A DNA stretch of 64,000 nt from Eonycteris spelaea (lineage: Eukaryota > Chordata > Mammalia > Chiroptera > Pteropodidae): the NCBI GenBank assembly GCA_003508835.1, contig PUFA01000077.1, positions 2,184,001 to 2,248,000 on the forward strand, given 5' to 3'. The position numbers were made by a program, and so were the translations under genes. Of the stretch, positions 23,341 to 36,249 are shown piece after piece. The notes below the pieces were generated by a model that saw only the letters and a list, made by a program, of their open reading frames with translations, made no database searches and was not told the DNA's origin. The number at the start of each line of letters is the position of its first letter. Positions within the stretch are counted from its first letter, which is position 1.

Positions 23341-23799
23341 GTTCTTCAGAGTTATAAGTGTGGAAGCAGGTCTAGACTAACGAAGGAGGTTCAGCTGGTG
23401 GAAGAAAGAGAAAAAGAGAGAAAGCAACATTGCGCTTGGGAGGGAAAGTGGCAGTGGTTTTCATTCCTGTAGCTCTAGGAGAAATGGGCAAAATGGGACG
23501 TTGACGAGCACGACTTGACCTACCGAAAGGCAATCTGGAGCGGACCCCACGGCAGAACTGCTCCACCCTTTCCTCCCTTTGGCCTGCCTGTGGGTGCCCT
23601 ACTTGTCATCTGTATACTGCCACCCCTAAATCATCATACACCAAAGAATGCAAAAGGTTTGGGTGAGGGCAGAGATTCCTGTACATGCCCGGGGAAGCCT
23701 AAATAGCCGAAAACCAGTAACCTTAATATAAGCATGCCAATTACATATTCGACCAAATTTCTTTCTGCCTTCCCCTTCATGCCATTAGAGAAGATAAGT

Positions 23800-24340
23800 A
23801 CTCGGTGCGGGATTCGGAGTGGGTTTCTGAGTTTTGAAATGAAATCATTTATAATTAATTGAAAATAGTCTTTCTCGAAAGTACTGCAAGCCTATTTTTA
23901 AGATCTTACTAGCAGGCCTGTATCAATTTGAACACTGCAGACATAAAACAAGGGATATGGAAAAGACAACAATTAAAACGTGCTCTTTTAAAAAGGGAGA
24001 TAAAGAGGAGGCTAATTAATATTGCAAGCTACAAAAGAGCAAGTCATTTCTATCACTAAATGGATTTTTTTTCTCCCTTGCAAATAAAGCCTTTATTCGT
24101 TACTCAAGCAATGTGTACCTATTGGTAAAATACAATAGTTTAGCTACTGGTTTCAGAGGATTCATTCCTTGTCAATACATTTTTTGTTAAAGTTATTCGT
24201 TCAGGGGAGCAAGGGGAGGCAAGCAGATCCGAGGATATTTTTAGATGGCTCAGTTCAGGCTGCTGAAAACTGCACATATTAGACCTAAATCATTGATCCA
24301 TCCAGCCCTGTCCTCCCGGTACATTAATCTAAAATGTTTA
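23800..24340. other. Candidate conserved noncoding element
   Basis: About 540 bp free of recognised repeats and dense in AT-rich factor-like motifs: 'ataattaattgaaa', 'ggctaattaatattgcaagc', and a MEF2-like 'gcctatttttaag'. There is no open frame of note. An enhancer-like role is inference and needs alignment. Confidence 0.3.
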
Positions 24341-24559
24341 CCTTTTAGAAAATGGAGGATGAGGGAAGCAGCACATTAGCACAGGCTACTTGGCACTCTT
24401 GAAGATCATGTGTGCATTGATTCAAGAATAATTCACAAAGGTCGACTACAGTGAAGAACAAGTGCTGGTGGATAGATAATCTGCTCTGAACTCAAAGAAC
24501 TTGGGTTGTAAATTCTTTCTCTCACGTTTGGTGAACCTCACTTTGGTGGCCACTGACAA

Positions 24560-25045
24560 ACCATGCATGCTGCCATTCACGACCTTCGTCATCCCCTATT
24601 CCCACCCCAGCCCCCACTGATCTCAGCGTGACCACAGGACCGGTTTAGGCCAGTGAAATATTAGCAAGTGTGATGTAAAGAAAAGCGTGTCCTCCTGGAA
24701 TGCTTGCTTTGGGGACACAACTCAAAACCCAGCCACCATGCTGTGAGAAGCCTGAGTTAATCACACAAAAGAAAACTGAGGCCCTCACTGACAGGCCCAG
24801 CTGAACTCTCTCTACCAATAGCCAGTATCAATTCGTCAGCCATCTTGGCTGAGTGACACATTTTGGAAGAGGACCCACCAGCCCCGCTGAGCCTCTCCAG
24901 AGAAGTCATGACCGCCAATATGACATGGAGCAGAGATGAGCTTATCCTGCTGAATCCTGTACAAATTGCAGAATAATCGATAAATAGATGTCATTTTAAG
25001 CCACTGTTTTGGGGTAGGTAAGCAGCTTTAGTAACCAACATAGTG
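24560..25045 (+). mobile_element. MLT1-type LTR
   Basis: Forward MLT1-like order: 'agccaccatgctgtgagaag', 'ccaatagccagtatcaattc', 'cagccatcttggctgagtga', 'agatgtcattttaagccact', 'taagcagctttagtaaccaa'. The 3' end is intact and the 5' end is uncertain. Confidence 0.7.
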
Positions 25046-25214
25046 GTTAGAGTATAGCACCAAGCAAGTATGTGAAGTGAAGTCTGCTTTTCCAGTCAAT
25101 ATTCACCTTTCCAAACCATCGAGAGGAAGAGAGGCTGCCTCTGCCCTACGCTCGAGCATTTGAGAAGGCTGGCTCGCGCCCTGCTATTTCCAACAAGACT
25201 ATCCTCTAACCACA

Positions 25215-25445
25215 ACAGCAAAAGCACCATTTATTCAGATCTTTTTAGTGTGAGAGACTGTGCCAAGGGCCATATATGTACAGAGATATAGCATATTATT
25301 AATTCATATAACAGCTCTGTGAGGAAAGAAACAACTCTATTTAACGGTGAGGAAACTGAGACTTAGAGAAGTTAAGTCACTTGCCCAAGGTGTTCCAGCC
25401 ACTACGGGGTAGAATTAGGGTTCTGACCAGTCCTCTGCTACTAAC
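25215..25445 (-). mobile_element. MIR SINE
   Basis: Reverse MIR: 'gtgaggaaactgagacttag', 'agaagttaagtcacttgccc', 'cagtcctctgctactaac'. Confidence 0.85.
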
Positions 25446-25544
25446 ATACGCCCCCCCAACAGGGGACACTGCCTTCACACCAGAAAGGCACCGCTGACCT
25501 TCCACAGGGTGATCCTGGCATTTCTTTTTAGTTCCCCCTTTGTC

Positions 25545-25712
25545 TTTGTGTATTTATTTATTTTAAATTTCATTTTATTGTGTAAGCACACTTAACATGA
25601 GATCTACCTTAACAAAAATTTAAGCGTACATTATCTCTGACTATAGCTTCAGTGTTGTAAAGCAGATCTCCAAAGCTTATTCATCTTCCTTAACTGAAAC
25701 ATTATGCCTATG
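25545..25712 (-). mobile_element. L1M 3' UTR fragment, inverted
   Basis: Plus-strand landmarks of an inverted L1M tail: 'tttattgtgtaagcacactt', 'atgagatctaccttaacaaa', 'tcatcttccttaactgaaac'. Confidence 0.6.
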
Positions 25713-28700
25713 GATTGGGCTTTGCAATTCTTGACCAGCAAGGATAAAAGTAAAGGAATCCTGCTAATCTTTCCAATCTTTGGGCATTATTCTCCCAAGC
25801 ATTTCTTTTTCTTTTTCTTTCCTTGAGCGGCAACGTCTCTCTTCTGGGAAGGAAAGGAAAGGAAACCCATTCTCTTCAACACACCATAGCTCACAGGAAT
25901 TCTCATCCTTAATTTATCTCCAGCTACCCCCACCCACCTCAGCTCCCCTAGAGAGGAGGATAGAGAAGTGCCCACCCTACCCTGTGACAGCCATACTCCT
26001 TAATGTTCACAAGGGGCGGGGCCAGGAGGAGGCAATGTCATTACTGATTGGGGCTTGGGCCCCAGATGCCAGTACCCACTCTTGGTGAGCTAGGCTAGAT
26101 CACATGAGATACATCGAGAGTGTGCCCTGTGTGGCACGAAAGCCCTTTATAGTGTCCTTTTTTCTTTTCCCTTTAGGTCAATACCTACCATTTGGTTGCA
26201 TACCTTACTAGTGCCTCTGAAGGAAAAAAAAAATAAGTCCAAGAAGAAGAGACAAAGGAAAATGGAGCCCAGGGAGGGACTGGTCTTGTTAGTCAACCAA
26301 CCCCACAATGGCTTTTCAAGGTAGGAAACTTTAAGCAGCAGAATCTCTATAACCGTTGAAATGTATTACGTACTTGCAAATACTAGAAATAATAACTACA
26401 AAGAAACAAAAGAGGGAAAGACAGAAAGGAGAGGATACTGGGTGGGGTTTGGGGAGAGAGGAAGAGTCTAGAGTCCTGCCTAAGGGTTGCAACTTGCTAC
26501 CAACGCCCCCTGCATGACAGCGCTGCTCCCACCAGTAATGGTTCTTTCCTAAGTCTATTTGCTCCCGCTCAACAGTGAATTCCTTAACAAGAGGAATTCC
26601 ATCATAGCTAAATTTGCAACTTCATTTTATACAGCGGCAACATACATTTTTTGGAATGCCTGAGAACGAATGAACAATTTTTCTTAACTTCTATGGTCCT
26701 CTTAGTTGCTGGCATCCTGGCCCTATGTCCAAACTCCTTGTTCTGCCTCTTCAGCTTCCGTGGGCCATAAATCACGATATGACAGGAAGATATTGAGAAA
26801 AATTGTATTTGGCTAAGATACAGAATCTCAGTTCCTTGAATCCTGCCCTCCTACCAGCTCACTCCTCAAGGAACCCAAGCAGATATATGCAGAGAAGAAC
26901 AGAAAAACACATTTAATTGCATTAAAAACTTAGCTTCAACCTCAGTCTCCTCTTCCATTTCCCAATGAGCGAAGCCGGACAACGTGAGGGGCTGTCTAGG
27001 CTACAGGTGGTCCTTTCTTCTCCCCAGGACACACAGCCGTGAGCAGCTAACGCGCATCACTTGAAAATCAGGCAAAGGCCAAGACCAGCCGGAGAGTCAG
27101 CACTTGCCCTTGTTAACTGCTCCAGCGGGCAACTCCCAGGCATTCCTAGAGCAGGGAAATCACCAAACAGGAGCAGCTTCGGGCCTTCTCTCTGTATCTG
27201 TCTTGGGTAAGAAAGAGGGGAGAGAAAATTCCAAGTGAAATTCCAGAAGAATTTCCATAGGAATTCCTGCCCCGTGGGACCTGGAACACATCCCCTTCAT
27301 TTGTTCGGAAAGATGTTCCAGTCTCTGTCTTTGTGGCACAGCAAATGACCTTGGCCCTAATCCTTTGTCACCATTTCTTCTTGAGGGTAAAATTTGGGGC
27401 TGGAAAAAATTAGGAGCTTCTTCTAAAGGCCAAAGTGGCCCTGAAGCCATGTTTATCCTGAGGCCTGCTACCTTATTTTAATCTGTGGCACCTTTGTTCT
27501 ACAGTTTCTGGTTTTTCCACATCTTTGGTCCCATCTGTCTTGACCTTGAATCTTGGTGTGCGTGCTCCATCTCTCACACCAAGTGTCCTCTGTATTTCCA
27601 GTCTTGAGAAAAGAAAATAGGATTTTTCTTCTAACGAATTCTGGAATCTTCATATATTCACCTCCCTGTCCCCTTACGTTTTCCATGCAGGGGGTGGGTA
27701 TAAATAAATAAACAAATGTGTACATACATAAAGAACACATTGTTCTCTTGGGCTCTACTTCTTTCTGATATATTTTATATCAATTTAGAGTACCCTTGAA
27801 ATCACTTGAAAGTTTTGAAAAATTTAAGCCTTTGACAAGAAAGGCAGAGATGCCTCTCCTTACAGCTCACACCCTCCCCATTTCAGGCACTTGGGTAAGG
27901 ACAGACACCTAAAACTGATGTTTAAAGCATTGGGATGCAGTCTTTATGTGAGGACTCCCTGCAAAGACACATCAATCCTGTCTCCATAGCACTAACAGTT
28001 AGCAAGACTGAACATTGAGTTAATACCCCATGTTAAGCAAAGTCAAAAATCAAATACATCAATCACTTAACTAAAAGCACATTTCAAAGGAGGACACAGC
28101 CAACTGGATAGCAATCCTGAGCGAAGCTTGCCCTGGCAGGTGTCTGACGAACTGTTCTGTAACACTCCCCAAGTCCTCCTAAGCAGGCAGCGTGGCAGCC
28201 CAGTCTTGTTGGAGAGAGATGCCTCCAGTTCCAGGAACCAGAGCTGAGGAAAGGGAATGTGGACCACCCCATGCAAAAACACAATGTCATACGTCCCTAA
28301 TGCTGCCCAGCCCTAGTACGCTGATATTGCCTACAGCCTTCAGAGAGCTAGGTCAGGATCCCCGTGCTACAGTTGTAGAAACAGATATGCCTCTCTCACG
28401 CTCGGTGGGTCAACTTTCCTTGCCTTCTTGAGATCTGAAGATCCCACCCATTGACCTCTAAGTCATTGCCTCCCATCACCAGTGTTCTCATCCCCTAAAA
28501 ATTAGGGCATTTTTGCAACTAAGAAATTAAAAGAGAAGATTGAGGCTCAGTGGGAAAGGAGGGTAATCGTGCCATCGGTGCTTCTAAGCCTTCCTTCACG
28601 CAGACACCTCCAGAGTTTTACTTGCTGTATCACTCTGGATCATCAAGGATAACCGGAAGCAGAGAATATGTGAATGCTTTTCCTGAGGCCACAGGGCAAG

Positions 28701-29825
28701 GTGTTAGTGGTCTGGATATGTGTCATCAACCCCACTTTCCTGATTCACATTTGAATTATTGCATCTCAGAGGTGACGTAGAGGAACAAGACACTTGAGCG
28801 TGAAACAACAAAATGCACCCTCTTTCATAAAGCAATCTACCACGGTCACAAAGCTTGTTCACAGTCATAGAAACAAGCACAGGGAGAGGAGCCGCAAGGA
28901 AGAGTTTGAGAGCTTGTAAGGCCTCACAAAAGGAAGGAGTACCCCTTGAGAATAGTTGTTGAATATATACCTGCTACTAAAGGATGCCCAAGTCACCCCC
29001 CTACACCAATTCCCATGTGTGGGTCTGCTGTAAATGGGGAGGGTCACGCATATTCAATTCTGTAAAAAGCAGCTTTTAAAAATAAAATTCAGTTCTTGGC
29101 ATGTGTTGCAATACTCCCTCTGTTCCAAACTTAATACTGAAGCCACCCACAGGACTGCTGTCTTAGCCAAATACAGTACAGGAAATGAGGCTTCTTGCAG
29201 AAGGACCACATAAACAGCATCTAACAGCCACAGTCAGGCTGAGAAGGCTTCCATGATGCAGTACCACAGAACATGCTTCAGCCCAGCAAGCCAGAGCTGC
29301 CCTGCCTTCTCAAAGTAGTGCTCATAAAGATAATACCATCGACCACAGGGGAAGAGATCCTCTGCACTTGGAACTTCTGACTCCAAAGAAGACAATTCCC
29401 AGTTTTTGCCTGTGAATCCAATCTGGATAAAAGAGACTAACAACATTATGCCAATTGAGAAAGAGGCCTCTCATACAATATATAATCCATAACATCCCTT
29501 CAGCTGCTCTTGAATATCTCCTTATATAATTTACTAGTATTTTCCATACATACCTCTTATCTTCTCATCTAAATCATAAGTTGTATAGAGAAGAGACCAT
29601 CCAGCTCTAGACAACAACTTTAAGCTACTAGGACTGCTTCGCCCACCATACCATACACTTGGCTTCAAATAAAAGAAGGCCTTCATTCAAAGTTTGCCAT
29701 GTTGTTCACAATTTAGTCCTGAACCATTTGCTTTAATTCATTTCTTCTTTCTTGAACTATTTTTAACCTTATAGTCTGTTTTCTTGCAGATGACCTGTCC
29801 TTATTCCTTCTATTTAGCCTTGAAC
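25713..29825. other. Long repeat-poor stretch without recognised gene
   Basis: About 4.1 kb in which I recognise almost no repeats, apart from a possible worn L2 end near 26585-26660 and a MIR-like trace near 28525-28570. A GC-box-like 'ggggcggggcc' lies at about 26014-26024. Several short open frames show no domain, signal or codon pattern I can defend. Confidence 0.4.
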
Positions 29826-29829
29826 ATGG

Positions 29830-30085
29830 GACCTTTTCAATAGTGGGTAAGAACACAAGCTCTGAAGCCAGCCTACCTGAATTCAAATCCTAACACCATC
29901 ATTTATTAACAGAATGACCTGGGCAAGCTATTTTAATTCTCCAAACCTTAATTTTCTGAATTGTAAACTGGTGCTCACAATGGCACTTACCTCCTGGAAT
30001 GTCGAAAAGATAAAACGGCTTATATGTAGAACAATCAGAACAATGCCTGGCACACAGGATTGCTCAATAAATGTTAGCAGTTGTG
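29830..30085 (+). mobile_element. MIR SINE, near full length
   Basis: Forward MIR from the tRNA-like head ('gtgggtaagaacacaagctc', 'gaattcaaatcctaacacca') through 'gaatgacctgggcaagctat' to the tail 'caatgcctggcacacaggat' and 'gctcaataaatgttagcag'. It is the best preserved MIR in the window. Confidence 0.92.
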
Positions 30086-30089
30086 AGGC

Positions 30090-30690
30090 ATTTTTCTGCT
30101 AACTCTATGGCCATCTGGACATTTTAGTCAACCTAGGGCAACTCATTCTCCTGGTGCTGCTCATCTTCCAGGTAGTTTATTCCTGAAAACCCATGCCAAG
30201 CTCACTCCAGCAGACAGAGAGGAAGACATTCATTTCTCCTGTGCAGACACTCTGTCTCTAATGCAGAGCAAGCCACTGTACTAAGCGCTAAGATTTTTTT
30301 ATCCAGCAATTAAGTCTTGCTGGCTCCAGCTTATGTTAACTGGGCTTCAAGAGTCTTAGTTAAATTAAACACAAAAGGCATTTTTCCCTTTTTAAACTGG
30401 TTTCCTATCAAAGGACCTTGCTCTTTACTAGAGAATAAAACTCATGATATGTCTCACGTGTCTATTCCTGGTCTCCACACTGGAGAGGACACGAAGAAAG
30501 TATTCATTCAATCAGCTAACATTTATTCACCACGGACCCTGACTTTAGTTAACATTGGATTATTTATACAAGACTAACACATACGACATTATCAAAGAAC
30601 GATAAAATATATAATTAAGTGCTGAGTCACGTAAATGGTGCTCATCATAAATATAGTAGTTTTAAAAAGGACATATCAGGTAATGGGGGC
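30090..30690. other. No recognised feature
   Basis: No repeat or coding signal is assigned. Confidence 0.4.
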
Positions 30691-30694
30691 ATGG

Positions 30695-30780
30695 TAATTC
30701 ATTTATTCACTCAACAGATACTTACTAAGCATCATTTAATTGCCAAGTTCTCTGCTAGGCACTGGACATAGGTGAAGGTC
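30695..30780 (-). mobile_element. L2 LINE 3' end, inverted
   Basis: 'attcactcaacagatactta' and 'gttctctgctaggcactgga' are the reverse L2 3' end. Confidence 0.65.
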
Positions 30781-31284
30781 ACTGTGGCCTTTTTTCCCTT
30801 AACAGTATTCAATTAATTATTTCCTGCATTCCTCCATGGATAATAGCCATGTGATTAGGGAAACTGAGTCATCTCAGCTAGTTATGGTAAACTCATTTGT
30901 ATTGTTAGTGATTTATTCCTAAATGGCCATTGAAAGTAAGAGAGTTGGCTGAGGGCATCTGAGAAAATTCTTCCTTGGTCTGAAGAAACCATTGCAGGAA
31001 GACATATCTATTTTCCTCTGGTTATGGCCATGTGTGGATGTGAAGTCCGTAACTGCTGCTCATATCTTGCAACCAGTTTGAACACAGAGAAGCAAAGGCC
31101 AAAGAACTGTAGAGAAAACAAGATTAATACAACTGGATTAACGCAGCTTTTAACACCACTCTGTCTCTGGGTTTCCAGTTATGTAATCTAATATATTTCC
31201 TTATTATTTACATTTGCCTGACTTTTTTTCTGTTACTTGCAACCATCAACATTCTCACTCATCAATATATGAAGGGAAATGAGA
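30781..31284. other. No recognised feature
   Basis: It separates two inverted L2 pieces that could derive from one insertion. No element is recognised here. Confidence 0.35.
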
Positions 31285-31490
31285 TACGATCAACCCTCAA
31301 GGAGCTCACAGCGTAATGTTGACAAACATAGAACCATATAGCACTACAATTTCTTAGTTAAGTACAATAGAAGAATGTTCCAGAAATAAAAGTAAATAAG
31401 AAGAAAGGAGTTAGGAAATGTGTAAGAAAGGTAGCTTCACCAATTTCAATTAGTCCTTGAAGGACAGTCAGTGAATGATGGTTAAAACAG
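31285..31490 (-). mobile_element. L2 LINE fragment, inverted
   Basis: 'ctcaaggagctcacagcgta' followed by 'aatgttgacaaacatagaac' continues the reverse L2 consensus from the piece at 30695-30780. Confidence 0.55.
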
Positions 31491-32234
31491 TGGAAAATTG
31501 GCAGTATCCCCAACTCATCACTATAGGAGCTGGCTTAATTCTCATGTCTTTATCAATTTTTGTCATTATTACAGACATCTTAAGAGAAGGAAAGAAATAC
31601 ACCTTCCTAGAATTAAGAGATAAAGTACAAAACATGTTCCTTTGACTTGATTCCTGTTCCTGGAATCAGTCTAGGATTTTCCCTTTTAAAGGCTATTTTT
31701 GATCTCTGAAGACAAGGCTAGCTGCAGAATTACAGAAAATCAGAATGTATTACCTAGTGTGCATAGATCCTGGTAATTATGTGTACATAAGAAAAAATTT
31801 TTCTCTCTTTGATATTATTAGGTAGTTGAAATTACACTTTCAGTCACCTTTCTCTACAGAAGGAAATATTTTCTGCCAGTTAAAAAGGCCAAATACCCAA
31901 TTATTTATTTACATATTTATTTTACATATTAATTATTTATTTTACATATTGTTTTGCCTTCACTGTGTGCCTGTAACATTGGAGACTTCCAATCCAATTT
32001 TTGGAAACATTTAAGTCTTGCTATGGTTGTCATTAGGAGGAGCTGTAGTGTGGAAGCTTTGTTTAGTTGAAGTTCGGCCCCTCACGTTAATTTCCAGCTT
32101 TCTCCAATTTTTATAAATGAAGCCATTCCTCAGTAACGCTTCTGTGATGGTATCTTCTGAGGAGGCTTCTTGGGTGACCACTCAGGCCCCCAGAACTGGT
32201 CACAGTGTCTCATATGCTAGGAAATAAATTTATA
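31491..32234. other. No recognised feature; AT-rich block
   Basis: It includes an AT-rich stretch at 31900-31955 with repeated 'tttattttacata' units. Nothing else is assigned. Confidence 0.4.
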
Positions 32235-32420
32235 GATATTAAGAACCCAGGCTTTAGAATCAGACTGACATGGTTTCAAATCCTGGTTCTGTAGCTTATT
32301 AGCTGTGTTGCCTTGGGCAAGTGACTTAATATTCCTAAATCACCATGTAAAATAATACCTACTGAGAATTAAATGAAATAATGTAGGCAAGGTTCTTAAA
32401 ATAGTGTCCGACATTCATTA
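32235..32420 (+). mobile_element. MIR SINE
   Basis: Forward MIR: 'aatcagactgacatggtttc', 'aaatcctggttctgtagctt', 'gttgccttgggcaagtgact', 'gagaattaaatgaaataatg'. Confidence 0.9.
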
Positions 32421-32619
32421 TCTTTCAACGAATTTATTGAACTGGAGAAATAAGCAGGCACAAAGCAGAAACAACTCCCCACAGATCTCAGGTAATAAAT
32501 GTTCAATAAATAATAGTCATTGTTATTTTTGAATAATACCTGTTCCTCTCCTATGACACATATGTTCTCAAGTGCTCAGAGAGGAAAACCAAAGAATACT
32601 GCTAGATTCCTATTCTGTC

Positions 32620-33114
32620 TCATGCCCCTCCTTCCTTTTCCATTGGGGGTGCATTCCAAGACCACCCGTGAAACTGTGAATTGTACTGAACCCTACATAT
32701 ACTATGATTTTTTTCCTATACCTACATACCTATGATAAAGTTTACAGCTTTTCTTTGGCATATCCAAATTGCCAGCATCAGTACTCTTGTGCTTTGGAGC
32801 CCTTGTGAAGTAAAATAAGGATTAATTGAACTCAAGCACTACTACAAAACTGCAACAGTCGATCTGACAACCTAGATGGCTACTAAGTGACTAATGTCTA
32901 CAGCGTGGAAACACTGGACCAAGGGATGATTCACATACGGGGCAGGATGGAGCGTGATGGCATGAGACATCATCACACTGTTCGGAAGAGTATGCAATTT
33001 ACCACTTATGAATCGTTTATGTCAGGAATTTTCCATTCACTGTTTTCAGATGGTGGTTGATCGCGGGTAACTAAAACCATGGAAAGCAAAACTGCAGATG
33101 AGGGAGAATACTTT
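32620..33114 (+). mobile_element. Tigger3/4-type pogo MITE, copy A
   Basis: It follows a non-autonomous Tigger: 'attccaagaccacccgtgaa', 'tatgataaagtttacag', 'tttggcatatccaaattgcc', 'caacagtcgatctgacaacc', 'gatggctactaagtgactaa', 'accaagggatgattcacata', 'gcgggtaactaaaacc'. Terminal inverted repeats are degraded. Internal sequence is too short for a transposase. Confidence 0.85.
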
Positions 33115-33199
33115 ATCTGTGCCATCATAAGCCCTACTGGCTCTGCTGCGGTTTTCAAAATGAATTCTCCTTTCTCTCCTTTTGCTACCACCTCACCCA

Positions 33200-33815
33200 A
33201 GCCACTATCATGTCAATCCTAGCCCTCCATTTGAACTTTTTATGGCCACCTTGGCCATCTACTTCTCCTCACAATTCGTTCCCTGCATAGCAGTTATTCA
33301 TTTTTATACCACAGAAATCATTGACTTTATTTGCTGAAAAGTCTTAAGTGGCCTCCCAGTACACACGGAATGAATCCAAACTCTTCGCATGTTTCTTTAT
33401 CTGGGTGTTACCTACCTTTTCCACCATCTCGGTCCTTCCACACCACCATGCTCTAGACTCAATGGGTTTCCCTCTGCTCCTCGAACAAATCAAAATCCTT
33501 TTCTTTTACTCTTCTCTCCTATATCGTCATTTAGCTGGCCTTTGCCATAATCTGAAAGTCAGCTCAAATGGACTTTCTCAAACAGGCCATTCTTGATTTC
33601 TATGGTCAGTTTCAAACAACATTCTGTCTTATCTTCTTCATATGAAAGGACCTTGTTCACTTGCTTAACTTTTAATAGGTTCTATAGCCCCCGGAATGTA
33701 AGCTTTATGAAGGCATGCACCTCCTCTGCCCTATCAGTTGCTACATCCCCCATGCCTTATTAAGAGCATATGACATAGAGTAGGTGCACAATGAATATTT
33801 GTTGAATTGTATAAT
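33200..33815 (+). mobile_element. L2 LINE 3' end
   Basis: A long forward L2: 'aagtggcctcccagtacaca', 'atgaatccaaactcttcgca', 'ccacaccaccatgctctaga', 'aagctttatgaaggcatgca', ending 'agtaggtgcacaatgaatat' and 'ttgttgaattgta'. Confidence 0.85.
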
Positions 33816-33934
33816 GCTAAGATTCCAAATGCTGCCTCAGTTTACTAACAATTTTCCTAAGTCATTTCACTTCCTACTAGCCCTGGGTATCATGAATTCA
33901 AAGAACCATAGGAACCTGACAAAGAAACTATTGT

Positions 33935-34045
33935 TGTATCTCATTTAAAGACAAGGAAATGGAGATCCAAAGATATGAGGAGACTTACAGAATTAATTAG
34001 TGTCAGAGCCTGGACAGGAGCCCAAATCTCCTAAGGTCTAGACAT
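33935..34045 (-). mobile_element. MIR SINE fragment
   Basis: 'tttaaagacaaggaaatgga' and 'gtgtcagagcctggacagga' follow the reverse MIR core. Confidence 0.6.
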
Positions 34046-34226
34046 ATGGTCCCTATTTAACCCCTGTCATAATACTGCTCTGATGGATTCATGCCTCTGG
34101 AATGGCAAGAAGAGAGCAATGATGCTTGACAGGGGTTAGAGAGGGACTGGAGGATGAGATCGATGCTGCTAAAACCAAGGAAAGAAGAGACAGGGCCAGA
34201 GAAGGCACTTGAACACAAAATCCCAC

Positions 34227-34247
34227 AAAAAAAAAAAAAAAAAAAAA
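34227..34247. repeat. A21 homopolymer
   Basis: Twenty-one A. No recognised retroelement precedes it and no target-site duplication was found. Confidence 0.9.
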
Positions 34248-34329
34248 GGTACTCCTTGGTTGCCCCAAGTGAATGGACTTCAAATTAGGAGCTACGAATC
34301 GTCGATATTGAAAGTATGCATTGAACTCT

Positions 34330-34720
34330 GTTCTGGTGGACAGAATTATAGAATCACAATGGAAACAGACCTCTATAATTTATGTACCCTTCCTTGGACA
34401 CTTTATACCATTTACAACATGTCTGCCTAGAAGTCATCAGCCTTATTTTGAATATCTCCAGTGAGGGATAACTCATGCCTCCCAGGAAGCTCTTTCTGTC
34501 TTCCACTTCTTTGACTATAAAAACATTCTTTATTGAACTAAGATAGAACTCCACTCCTCTAAATTCTACTGATTCTAGTTTTGCCATTTTTAGATATCTA
34601 AGGCAGTTAAGTTATCCCTGAATTTTCCTTTGGCCAGGTCCTTCACTTACTTTCCATATGGAAAGACCTTTCATTGACACAGGATTTTTTGCTGATCTCT
34701 TCCTCTCCACATAATTAAAT
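34330..34720. mobile_element. CR1/L3-type LINE fragment
   Basis: It resembles the old CR1/L3 pattern: 'ttatagaatcacaatggaaa', 'atctccagtgagggataact', 'tgcctcccaggaagctcttt', 'ttctactgattctagttttg'. This would be one of the oldest elements in the window. Confidence 0.55.
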
Positions 34721-35334
34721 GTGTCAACATTCCTCTGAAGTAGGGCTTCAGATGTAAACAACTTAGAAACCAGAACTTGCCTTACTCTGGAGATTATATC
34801 TAAGTGACGTAACTCAAATTATTAGTCTAGGAGTACTCACAGCCACCTCCACTCCATCTCCATCCCATTAAAAATAATCCTGCATTGCCTGCTCTCTTCC
34901 CATTCCTTCCCAATGCTACCAAGGAAGGATTTTTGCTTACTGAGAGAGAAGCTAAATTAATCTACATAACAAAGTGGTAGAGGTGTAGGTAGATGAGAGA
35001 TCAAAAAACTTTGTCACCTAGTTAACAAGAGTTTTTGGAGCTCAGATGAATAAGGAAGAGACACTGGAGCAGCTACAGGGTGTGAGGGAATTGGAAAGGG
35101 AAAAAAAAAAGGAAAAGTGATAATACAAAATGTCAAGGTGACTTAGTAATGGGATTCTCTTTGATGTTCTCCAAGAATTGCAAATAGAAGATTTCTATTA
35201 CTTTTAATTGCCTTTAGATGTAGGGCTACGTTTCCTTGAATGTGACACACAACTTTACAATTTACAATTTGACCACATGGGTCACTGAACTTATTAGGTT
35301 ATGTACATTAAAAATTAATCTTATAGCAATTATA
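34721..35334. other. No recognised feature
   Basis: AT-rich, with a short A run near 35101. No repeat family is assigned. Confidence 0.4.
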
Positions 35335-35580
35335 ATGATTTTTATTGAGAGCGATTTACCATGTACCATGAACTATACTGAGAACTTGCCCTTCATTATC
35401 TCATTTAATTCTTATAGCATTCATTTAAGGTATATGCTATTATAAACCTTATTCCTCAGATGAGGAAGCTGTAAAACAGAGAGAGGTAAAAAGAAATTGT
35501 TCATAGATACACCAGCAAGGAATGACAAAGTCAGTTCTCACACCCATATCTGTCTAACTCTAAATCCCACACATTATCTC
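35335..35580 (-). mobile_element. MIR SINE
   Basis: Reverse MIR: 'taccatgtaccatgaactat', 'tatctcatttaattcttata', 'cagatgaggaagctgtaaaa', 'cagagagaggtaaaaag'. Confidence 0.85.
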
Positions 35581-36249
35581 TTACGGTGGCTCCCAGCAGA
35601 ATGGCTACCATGACTGTCCACAAAGAAAAAGAGCTCCAGGGAGGTCATACTGCCCAAAGCTTGTTCCATAGGTTGACAGTCAAGCACTGATTCAACGCTG
35701 GATCAGAGCTAAAATCAAAGTGATGGCTGAGATTTCTGGCACATTCTTTAGAAAGAGACCCAAACTTTCGAAAACTCCAGTCTCATTTCCCGTAATGTTG
35801 ATTACACAATTTTAGCACGTGGGTATTTTTTTCCCTTGAGCACATCATTTCAGAAACCTTAAAAAACAAAACTGGGTTCACAAAAATGTAATTGTAAAGC
35901 TAACCCTTTCCTAGATGACTTTATGGTGTTAGCTAAAATGCAAGCTAAACTGAATTCCATAATGAGCTATATACTTCATAGTAATTGCATTCTATTTATA
36001 TGTGGATAGCTGAATGGCATCTCTCAATTCAGGCTCAGGCTGTAAACTCTCATCAGTTTTTGGTAGATTCTAATTGTACATCTTATATAATAGGTGTTGA
36101 ATCAATGAGAACTTTTGACAGCAGTTTCGAGAATTTACACTCATCATTATGCATTATCTGAACTTTAAGTTTGAAAGGTCTGTCTTATTACAAAATTACA
36201 AAATATGTTTGGCTGTACCATTATTTAGTAACTGTTTAGTCTAAAACAT
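35581..36249. other. No recognised feature
   Basis: No repeat or coding signal is assigned. Confidence 0.4.

Noticed and set aside
26012..26026. GC box 'ggggcggggcc' as a promoter
   Set aside because: A single site without a CpG island, start signal or downstream gene.
34080..34247. Possible processed retrocopy ending in A21
   Set aside because: No recognised gene or element upstream and no target-site duplication around it.
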